In this document: in pieces, positions 1 through 5,189 of the stretch | How positions within the stretch are numbered: the stretch's first letter is position 1 | How the letters are laid out: each line of letters opens with the position of its first letter | Source of the DNA: Deltaproteobacteria bacterium | GTDB lineage: Bacteria > Desulfobacterota > Deferrimicrobia > Deferrimicrobiales > Deferrimicrobiaceae | NCBI GenBank assembly: GCA_003513855.1 | Contig: DOTC01000036.1 | Location: 2,132 to 9,707 of the forward strand | DNA length: 7,576 nt | Direction of reading: 5' to 3' | Notes under the pieces: generated by a model | What the model was told of the DNA's origin: nothing | Database searches by the model: none | What the model saw: the letters and a program-made list of their open reading frames with translations, nothing else | Program-made: the position numbers and the translations under genes

Positions 1-950
1 CCCAGGGCGAGGATCGTGACGCCCGACGCCCCGGTGAACGTGGTGAAAAAGCCGCAGACCATCACCGCCGCGACGGCGATGGCGCCGGGCATCCAGCCCA
101 CCATCGCGCGGAACAGGCGCACGAGGCGCCCCGAGGTATTCCCTGCGGTGAGGATGTATCCCGCGAAGGTGAACAGGGGGATCGTGGGCAGGGTCGGGGA
201 GGTCACCAGCCCGTACATCTCCGCCGGGATGGACGCGATGGGAACGTCGGCATGCCGGAAGAGGAGGACGGCCAGCCCTCCCAGGGCCACGAACAGGGGG
301 GCGCCAAGGAGCACGGCGACAACCAGCACGACGATCGAAACCGCGAACGGTCCATTCAGGGTAATCAGGCCCGACGAGGCGGCCAGGACGCCGGCCGCCG
401 CGAGGACGGCAGTCGCCCCCCTCTCTCCCCAGGTGTCGGAGGAACGCCGCACCATCCTCCACGCGACCAGGGCGAACCCCAGGGGGATCGCCGCCTCGGC
501 CAGCCAGACGGGAAGGAAAGGGAGCAGGGTCCTGCCGTCGGCCCATTCGATCCGGACGAGGGTGAGCCCCGCGAGGCATAGGAGAAGGGACACGGAGACG
601 GATACAGCGGCCGAGAAGAGGGAGGCGGGCTTCCGGATCCCCCGGGGAAGCAGGCCCACGGCCCCCCCCAGGGAAAGCAGCCGGCCGTCCCGCGCGGCGA
701 TGGCCCCGCCCAGGAACCCGATCCACAAGGTTCCGTGCTGCACGAGCGCCATCGAGCCGGGGATCCCGGTGCGCCAGAGGCGGCGGCCGACGATCTCCAG
801 GAGCGGGAGGATGGCCATCGTGCACAGCGTCGCGATGGAAAGCGCGTTCTCCGTCCGGCGCAGGAGGGAATTCCGCCCCGCTTCCACGGGGGACTTGTCG
901 GCGCCCCCCCCCGGCGGAAGAGCCGCCTCATTCCCCTTCCCTGCGCTCAC
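1..950 (-). CDS. dctQM: TRAP transporter permease, fused DctQ-DctM (partial, C-terminus off the left edge)
   Basis: Inner-membrane permease of a TRAP transporter, which imports a solute delivered by the periplasmic P subunit using an ion gradient. From a GTG start at 950 the frame stays open to base 1 (316 codons plus 2 nt). Residues about 33-195 look like a small DctQ-type subunit: hydrophobic stretches and a QHGTLWIGFLGG segment near 71-82. Residues from about 201 match the start of DctM: GAPLFVALGGLAVLLF at 216-231, then SPTLPTIPLFTFAGYILTAG at 251-270, and the conserved turn FTGASGVTILALG near 305-317. Both parts lie in one frame with no stop, so this is a Q-M fusion. The rest of DctM, perhaps 300 residues, is outside the window. 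The GTG start overlaps the dctP stop by 4 nt (GTGA), and GGAAGGG lies about 10 nt upstream. The first 30 residues are polar and contain a G9 tract. The family call is firm; the substrate is unknown. Confidence 0.93.
   Translation of the reverse strand, partial: MSAGKGNEAALPPGGGADKSPVEAGRNSLLRRTENALSIATLCTMAILPLLEIVGRRLWRTGIPGSMALVQHGTLWIGFLGGAIAARDGRLLSLGGAVGLLPRGIRKPASLFSAAVSVSVSLLLCLAGLTLVRIEWADGRTLLPFLPVWLAEAAIPLGFALVAWRMVRRSSDTWGERGATAVLAAAGVLAASSGLITLNGPFAVSIVVLVVAVLLGAPLFVALGGLAVLLFRHADVPIASIPAEMYGLVTSPTLPTIPLFTFAGYILTAGNTSGRLVRLFRAMVGWMPGAIAVAAVMVCGFFTTFTGASGVTILAL
662..669. repeat. Homopolymer tract (C8 on plus, G8 on the coding strand)
   Basis: Eight identical bases lie within the DctQ-like half of the permease gene, near residues 94-97. 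The frame is intact at this length. It probably reflects high GC and Gly codons more than any regulatory role. Confidence 0.4.
904..912. repeat. Homopolymer tract (C9 on plus, G9 on the coding strand)
   Basis: Nine identical bases lie in codons 13-16 of the permease gene, giving Gly-Gly-Gly in the read frame. Length nine keeps the downstream DctQ-DctM frame open. A second tract of eight lies in the same gene at 662-669. Such runs can slip during replication and are also a common place for sequencing errors. Here the frame is intact, so I record it only as a possible instability site. Confidence 0.5.
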
Positions 951-1987
951 CGGGTCATCGCCCTTCCATGGCCCGCGGAGCTCCGGAACTCGTCCCGGTA
1001 CATCCTTACCTCGTCGAAGACGTCGGCGGGGATGATCTTCCCCTTGATCTGCGGATAGATGTCCTCGACGATTTTCCGCCACTCCGCCTCGACGGAAGGG
1101 GAAATGTGATGGATCTTCAGACCGTTTTCCACCATCGCCTTCACCGCGTCCTCGTTGAGGGTGCGGATCTCGCGACGGAGGCGCGTGCTGGCGTCCCGGG
1201 AGACCTTGAGGATCTCCGGCCTCAGCTCCGCCGGAATCTTTTCCCACATCCTCCTGTCGATGACGGTGGCACCGGAAAGGAACGTCCAATTGAGGTCCGC
1301 CATGTTGGGGGCGAGGGCGAACCACTGGAAAGCCAGGGCGGCAAGGGGAACCGCGTTGAAGGCATCCACCAGGCCGGTCTGCAGGGAGGGAAGGATGTCC
1401 ACCATCGAAATCGGCACTGGCCGGAACCCCGCTGCCTTGTAAAGCTGCGTGAGGGTGGCATCGCCGGCCCCGAGGTACAGCTTCATGGCCTTCATTTCGG
1501 AGGGGTGCGTGAAGGGCTCCTTCGCGAAGAAGTGGACCCACCCCGCGTCCCCCCAGTTGAGGACGATGAACCCCTTCTCCTCGAGGATCCTCTCCAGCTG
1601 GGGGGAGAGCCGGCTGCGGACGTGGTCGAACTCCTCCTCGGAGGCGAACATCATCGGCACGTGCAGCGCGTAGAAGGAGCGGTCGAGGAAGGTCAGGCCC
1701 ATCCCGCTGATCGCCGCGGCGTGGAGCTGCCCCACCCGCATCTTCCGGAGCATCGCCTCCTCGTCCCCGACCACCCCTCCGGCGTAGATGCGCAGCGTGA
1801 CCTTCCCTCCGGAGATCTTCTTCCACTCCTCCCCCATGTCCAGCAGAACGCGGTGCCACGACGACCCTTCCGGCGCAATGGTCCCCAGCTTGACGATGAT
1901 GGGGCCGGCGTGCGCCGATATGCAGAAGAGAGAAAGGCAAAGAACGGCCGTGGCGCCCGCCACCATCTTGTTACAGAAAGAGCTCAT
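947..1987 (-). CDS. dctP: TRAP transporter periplasmic solute-binding protein, DctP family (P subunit of a T-component system)
   Basis: Periplasmic receptor that binds the substrate and hands it to the QM permease. The product is 346 residues from ATG 1987, a usual DctP length. Residues 1-27 form a signal peptide (hydrophobic VAGATAVLCLSLFCI, cleavage after AHA). The mature protein opens with IVKLGTIAPEGSSWH. Family features follow: LRIYAGGVVGDEEAMLRKMRVGQ at about 65-87 (read in two parts), MMFASEEEFDHVR at 112-124, and DILPSLQTGLVDAFNAVP at 197-214. At the place where classical members have the carboxylate-binding Arg (the K-I-R-V segment), this one reads MKLYLG, with Tyr at 171. The frame stays open 52 codons further upstream, but that extension is basic, unlike the family and antisense-like. 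ATG 1987 is preferred because GGGAGG sits 4 nt upstream and it gives a proper signal peptide; ATG 1966 would lose the only N-terminal Lys. It overlaps tatT by 17 nt and dctQM by 4 nt. Confidence 0.93.
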   Translation of the reverse strand: MSSFCNKMVAGATAVLCLSLFCISAHAGPIIVKLGTIAPEGSSWHRVLLDMGEEWKKISGGKVTLRIYAGGVVGDEEAMLRKMRVGQLHAAAISGMGLTFLDRSFYALHVPMMFASEEEFDHVRSRLSPQLERILEEKGFIVLNWGDAGWVHFFAKEPFTHPSEMKAMKLYLGAGDATLTQLYKAAGFRPVPISMVDILPSLQTGLVDAFNAVPLAALAFQWFALAPNMADLNWTFLSGATVIDRRMWEKIPAELRPEILKVSRDASTRLRREIRTLNEDAVKAMVENGLKIHHISPSVEAEWRKIVEDIYPQIKGKIIPADVFDEVRMYRDEFRSSAGHGRAMTR

Positions 1988-2873
1988 CCACCCTCCCGAC
2001 CAGCCATTTCGCCTTGTGCTGGGACAAAAGATTCGCGAGCCGGAACTCCGGCGCCTCTTCTCGCGCGTCGAAGGCGAGCGCCCGGGAAAGAAGCCCCAGG
2101 AACTCCTCCCGGTTCTGCGTGCGCACGGAGACCGTCTCGGCAAACGTCACCAGGGGCGATATCTTCCTCCCTCGCCCAAGCTCCATCGCGCGCTCGAAAT
2201 GGCGTCTGGCCTTGTCCAGGGACCCCCCCATCGCCCCGGGGCGTCCTCCCTCGAATGCAACGAAATATTCGTGGATCGACCCGTGCTCGTAATCCTCCCG
2301 CAGCGCGAGGGCCCTGCGCATGAGCGATTCGCACCTTGGCAGGTCCGCGAGCAGGGAGGGAACTCCCCCGGAGGTGGAGATCGCAAGGCTCCAGGATGCG
2401 GCGGTCCAGAAGAGCAGGGGGACATCCTCCTCGTTCGCCATCGCCACCGCGTTCGCGGGGTCCGCGACCAGCCGCTCGCCGAACCCGGGATGCGCCGCCT
2501 CCAGGCCTCTCATGCCGTACTCCTTCGCCCGCAGGAAGAGACGGTTCGCCCGCTCCTTGCCGGCGGCCGCACGCTCCGCGTCGCTCTCCTCGACGGCGTC
2601 CTGCCAGACGAACGCCGACGCGTATTGCGTGAATCCCCGGCAAAGGGAGAGCAGCAGCCCCCGGTGTCCGGGGTCCTGCGCGAGGAGGGACTCCTGCGCC
2701 TTGAGGGCGAAGGGGGCGGCCTCCCGCACCAGGTCGGGATCGTCGTCGGCGGCGAACGAATCGCCGCCGGACGACATCGCGTTGGCCACCTGCCCGACGA
2801 GATAGGCCCGGGGGGAGCACCCTGCGGACCATCCGAGAAAAAACAGGGCGAACGCCGTCGAGAGAATCCGCAG
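1971..2873 (-). CDS. tatT: TRAP transporter T-component (TatT family) lipoprotein, apparent CTG start
   Basis: Accessory lipoprotein of a T-component TRAP system. TatT of Treponema pallidum is a TPR-like, helical lipoprotein that binds the P subunit. The C-terminal two thirds carry the family pattern: LLFWTAASWSLAIS, then YEHGSIHEYFVAFEGGRPGA, SLDKARRHFERAMELG, FAETVSVRTQNREEFLGLL, and an end of HKAKWLVGRVDELFL. The first ATG/GTG/TTG in frame is GTG 2789, which would give 272 residues with no export signal. Upstream of it the same frame encodes LSTAFALFFLGWSAGC, a hydrophobic core ending in a lipobox-like Cys (residue 19 from CTG). The frame is open to a TGA at 2925-2927 and has no conventional start in that interval. 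CTG 2873 has GGAG 6 nt upstream, so I take it as the probable start (300 residues). It lies 1 nt after the kinase stop and overlaps dctP by 17 nt. Family call firm, start uncertain. Confidence 0.9.
   Translation of the reverse strand: MRILSTAFALFFLGWSAGCSPRAYLVGQVANAMSSGGDSFAADDDPDLVREAAPFALKAQESLLAQDPGHRGLLLSLCRGFTQYASAFVWQDAVEESDAERAAAGKERANRLFLRAKEYGMRGLEAAHPGFGERLVADPANAVAMANEEDVPLLFWTAASWSLAISTSGGVPSLLADLPRCESLMRRALALREDYEHGSIHEYFVAFEGGRPGAMGGSLDKARRHFERAMELGRGRKISPLVTFAETVSVRTQNREEFLGLLSRALAFDAREEAPEFRLANLLSQHKAKWLVGRVDELFL
1992..1997 (-). promoter_or_regulatory. Ribosome binding site deciding the dctP start
   Basis: On the minus strand GGGAGG ends 4 nt before ATG 1987 and lies inside the end of tatT. 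It supports this start over the upstream open frame and over ATG 1966, and suggests translational coupling with tatT. Confidence 0.6.
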
Positions 2874-2874
2874 C

Positions 2875-5016
2875 CTACTCTCCGTTGGATGCCTCCTTCC
2901 GGGGAGAGGATCCCAGCGCTTCGCTCATCTTCTGGGCCAGCTCCCATCGACGGAACGGCTTCTGGAGGAACCCGGAAAACCCCGAATCCACGACCTGCGC
3001 GATCCTCCCCTTGTCGTCGTACCCGCTCATCAGAACGGCCCTGGCGGAAGGAAAGATCCGGCGGATCTCGGCGAACGCCTCCTCTCCCGTCATCCCGGGC
3101 ATCATCATGTCCAGCAGGACGAGATCGATCTCCCCGCTTCGCTCCCGGCAGAGGTCGACCGCCTCCCTCCCGTCGCGGGCCTCCAGGACACGGTACTCGA
3201 GGGACTCCAGCATGGCGCGCACCATCATCCGGACGTCCTCCTCGTCGTCGGCGACAAGAACGAACCCCGTCCCGCCATGGGGGACCGTTTCCCTCTCCTC
3301 CTCGACGGGCGCTTTCCCGGACACCGCGGGGAAGGAAAGGGAGAAGGTCGTCCCCTTTCCCACTTCCGAGGTCACCCCGATCGACCCGCCGTGGCTCTCC
3401 ACGATGCCGCGAACGGCCGCCAGACCCATGCCGCGCCCAAGGAACTTCGTCGAGAAGAACGGCTCGAAGATCCGCGAGACCGTCTCCTCATCCATGCCGC
3501 ACCCCGTGTCCGACACCTCGAACACCGCCTTCGCCCCCTGGGAGAGGGTCCCGGGGCCGATCGCCGGTCCCGCCCCTTCCCCCCCGGAAATCCCGGGGAG
3601 GGGAGAGCCGCCGGGGGGAGCCTCCTCCTTCCGCGTCCGAAGGGTGAGAACCCCTCCGCCGGGCATCGCCTCCGCCGCGTTCAGGCACAGGCTCATCACC
3701 ACCTGCTTCACCTGGAGGATGTCCGCCTCGATCGCGGGGTCATCGCCGGCAAGTTCGAGACGCACCTCCACCGACGGGGGAAGGGTCGCCTTGAGGACCG
3801 GGGTATCTTCCCGGACGATCCGGTTGATCGACAGGATCTCCGGGCTCCTCTTCCCCTGGCCGGCGTACGCCAGAAGCTGCCGCGTAAGTTCCGCAGCACG
3901 CGTCCCCATCCGGTCGATCATGGCGAGATAGCCGGCCGCCTCGTCGTTGCCGGCGAGCAGGTGGGAGAGCATCTCCGCCGTCCCGGTGATGCCCACGAGA
4001 AGATTGTTGAATTCGTGTGCAATACCCCCGGCGAGCATCCCGATCGTCTCCAGCTTCTGGCTCTCGAAGAGGCGGCTTTCCATCATCTTCCGTTCCGTGA
4101 GGTCTCTCGTGATCCGCACGATCCGGGGAGCTCCCCCGCGACCGCCCGGGACGGAAGAGCTGACCGTCTCCACCTCGAGAAATCCTCCGTCTTTTTTCCG
4201 GAGGCGATGTTGCGTCGTCAGCGCGGTGACCTCCCCCGCGGCAAGCCGGCGGGTCGCCTCTCTCACCCTCTCCCGGTCCTCCGGGGGGAGAAAGGCCTCG
4301 CCCCCGCACCCGACCATCTCCTCGGGACGGAACCCGAGCATCCGGTGCGCCGCGGGACTCGCGTAGAGATACCTGCCGGTTGCGTCGTGCAGGAAGATGA
4401 CGTCGAGGGCGTTGTCGGCAAGGAAGCGGTACCGGGCCTCGGAGGACCGAAGCCTCTCCTCCATCCTCCGGCGCTCGAGGGCCGCGGAGAGGATGGAGGC
4501 GACGGCCCCCGCAATGCGCAACCCCTCCTGCCCGAAGCTCCTTGGGGAGCCGTACCCGTGGAGAGCGAGAAGGCCGACCAGGCCGGTTCCGAACTTCAGC
4601 GGGGCCAGGAGCAGGGACCGCACGGAATACGGTTCGTGGAGCGCCCTGACGGGGTCGTCCGGCGACAGGGACGAGATGTCGCCCGTCGCCAGGATCCCGT
4701 GGGCGCCAAGATGCGCGAGAGCGGCATCCCAGCGGGGGTCCGGCCCGTACACCGCGCGGAGGTCGGGCCATTCCCCCGAACCGGTGTGGTGGCGGACCTC
4801 CGTGACGCCGTCCCTCCCCCGGAACGAGACGAGGTAGCAGGCGTCGACGTTGCACAGGGAGACGATTTCCCGGCAGGTCTCCCCGAGAAGCTCGTCGAGG
4901 CCGAGCCCCATCGCGCTGATCCGCGCGATCTTCGTCACCACCGCGGCGGGGATCTCGAAAGACGACAACTCGTCGCCGTTCCGGATTCCTCCGCGGAACG
5001 GAATCGGGTCCCTCAA
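2875..5016 (-). CDS. Soluble hybrid sensor histidine kinase (GAF-PAS-HisKA-HATPase-REC)
   Basis: Two-component hybrid kinase of 713 residues: it senses a cue, autophosphorylates on His and passes phosphate to its own receiver Asp. Order: GAF-like domain about 25-182, PAS about 192-310 (RYRFLADNALDVIFLHD at the start), HisKA with GGIAHEFNN and phospho-acceptor H334, HATPase with N-box LNAAEAM (N446), DTGCGMD at 503-509, FEPFFSTK at 517-524 and GRGMGL at 527-532. The REC domain at about 584-702 has acidic D590/D591, phospho-acceptor D636 in LLDMMMPG, S664 and K686, so all key residues are present. Residues about 463-495 are a Gly/Pro-rich insert in the ATPase domain. No membrane segment or signal peptide is seen, so it acts in the cytosol. 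The start is TTG 5016 with AAGGA 6 nt upstream. It is the first gene of the transporter operon, with its stop 1 nt from the proposed tatT start. The ligand is unknown and no DNA-binding output domain is present. Confidence 0.94.
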   Translation of the reverse strand: MRDPIPFRGGIRNGDELSSFEIPAAVVTKIARISAMGLGLDELLGETCREIVSLCNVDACYLVSFRGRDGVTEVRHHTGSGEWPDLRAVYGPDPRWDAALAHLGAHGILATGDISSLSPDDPVRALHEPYSVRSLLLAPLKFGTGLVGLLALHGYGSPRSFGQEGLRIAGAVASILSAALERRRMEERLRSSEARYRFLADNALDVIFLHDATGRYLYASPAAHRMLGFRPEEMVGCGGEAFLPPEDRERVREATRRLAAGEVTALTTQHRLRKKDGGFLEVETVSSSVPGGRGGAPRIVRITRDLTERKMMESRLFESQKLETIGMLAGGIAHEFNNLLVGITGTAEMLSHLLAGNDEAAGYLAMIDRMGTRAAELTRQLLAYAGQGKRSPEILSINRIVREDTPVLKATLPPSVEVRLELAGDDPAIEADILQVKQVVMSLCLNAAEAMPGGGVLTLRTRKEEAPPGGSPLPGISGGEGAGPAIGPGTLSQGAKAVFEVSDTGCGMDEETVSRIFEPFFSTKFLGRGMGLAAVRGIVESHGGSIGVTSEVGKGTTFSLSFPAVSGKAPVEEERETVPHGGTGFVLVADDEEDVRMMVRAMLESLEYRVLEARDGREAVDLCRERSGEIDLVLLDMMMPGMTGEEAFAEIRRIFPSARAVLMSGYDDKGRIAQVVDSGFSGFLQKPFRRWELAQKMSEALGSSPRKEASNGE
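2880..2898 (-). promoter_or_regulatory. Ribosome binding region of tatT inside the end of the kinase gene
   Basis: Two Shine-Dalgarno-like elements lie in the last codons of the hybrid kinase gene. GGAG at 2883-2880 is 6 nt before CTG 2873. AAGGAGG at 2898-2892 is stronger but 18 nt away. They lie far upstream of GTG 2789 (about 90 nt), so they support initiation near the kinase stop codon rather than at GTG 2789. Confidence 0.5.
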
Positions 5017-5022
5017 GGGCGA

Positions 5023-5027
5023 TCCTT
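5023..5027 (-). promoter_or_regulatory. Ribosome binding site for the TTG-started hybrid kinase
   Basis: AAGGA on the minus strand lies 6 nt before TTG 5016. The good spacing supports this start over internal Val or Met codons (residues 26, 27 and 36), which would cut into the region leading to the GAF domain. Confidence 0.55.
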
Positions 5028-5055
5028 TCTCTGCAAGATACTCCCTGGTTTTTCT

Positions 5056-5089
5056 ATTCTATTATGGAGGAAAGGAGCGGGAAAAAGAA
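5056..5089 (-). promoter_or_regulatory. Candidate promoter of the kinase-TRAP operon
   Basis: The -10-like hexamers CATAAT and TAGAAT lie on the minus strand, 40-50 nt before the kinase start. The -35 region TTCTTT matches the consensus only at its first two bases. This would give a leader of roughly 35-40 nt. It is a guess from base composition and position. Confidence 0.25.
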
Positions 5090-5178
5090 CCCGGTGCGGC
5101 AAAGGGGACATGGAGGGGGAGGCCTGCCCCGGACCAGGGTTCTGTTTTTGTTTGCCGCGGAGGAGATACCTGCTTCAA

Positions 5179-5184
5179 TATAAG
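5179..5184 (+). promoter_or_regulatory. Candidate -10 box for the right-hand kinase, very close to its ATG
   Basis: TATAAG is one mismatch from the -10 consensus and lies only 5 nt before ATG 5190, so transcription from it would begin at or next to the start codon. No good -35 box is seen at 16-18 bp. It could be chance, since the same bases hold the in-frame TAA stop. Confidence 0.2.
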
Positions 5185-5189
5185 TACCC

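Larger units (their letters stand above)
5017..5189. promoter_or_regulatory. Divergent intergenic region between two kinase genes
   Basis: These 173 bp separate two genes that point away from each other, so promoters for both should lie here. The part at 5048-5066 is strikingly AT-rich for this DNA. On the minus strand it gives CATAAT (5066-5061) and TAGAAT (5061-5056), both one mismatch from a -10 box. The best -35 partner at 17 bp is TTCTTT (5089-5084), which is poor. A T-rich stretch at 5140-5153 (plus strand) follows a very short hairpin. I see no clear sigma-54 site and no long inverted repeat that would mark an operator. Confidence 0.5.

Noticed and set aside
365..931. A 188-codon minus-strand frame within the permease gene
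   Set aside because: Ser/Pro/Trp/Arg-rich product in a different frame from the GTG-950 frame, which shows clear DctQ and DctM motifs up to the window edge.
1988..2143. N-terminal extension of dctP by 52 codons upstream of ATG 1987
   Set aside because: The extension is Arg/Ser-rich, overlaps the conserved C-terminal coding of tatT, and would bury the signal peptide inside the protein.
1788..3647. A 619-codon open frame on the plus strand across tatT and the kinase end
   Set aside because: It spans several real minus-strand genes and its product turns into Arg/Pro/Ser-rich low complexity; a GC shadow.
5122..5153. Short hairpin (CCTG/CAGG) followed by a T-rich stretch, like a small terminator or attenuator on the plus strand
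   Set aside because: The stem has only four pairs, the T-run is interrupted, and no gene ends just upstream on that strand.
5064..5183. A 39-codon frame (ATG to TAA) in the intergenic region, in the same frame as the right-hand kinase
   Set aside because: No ribosome binding site before its ATG, an unremarkable Gly/Arg-rich sequence, and its ATG falls in the AT-rich patch likely used as promoter. A leader peptide cannot be excluded but nothing supports it.
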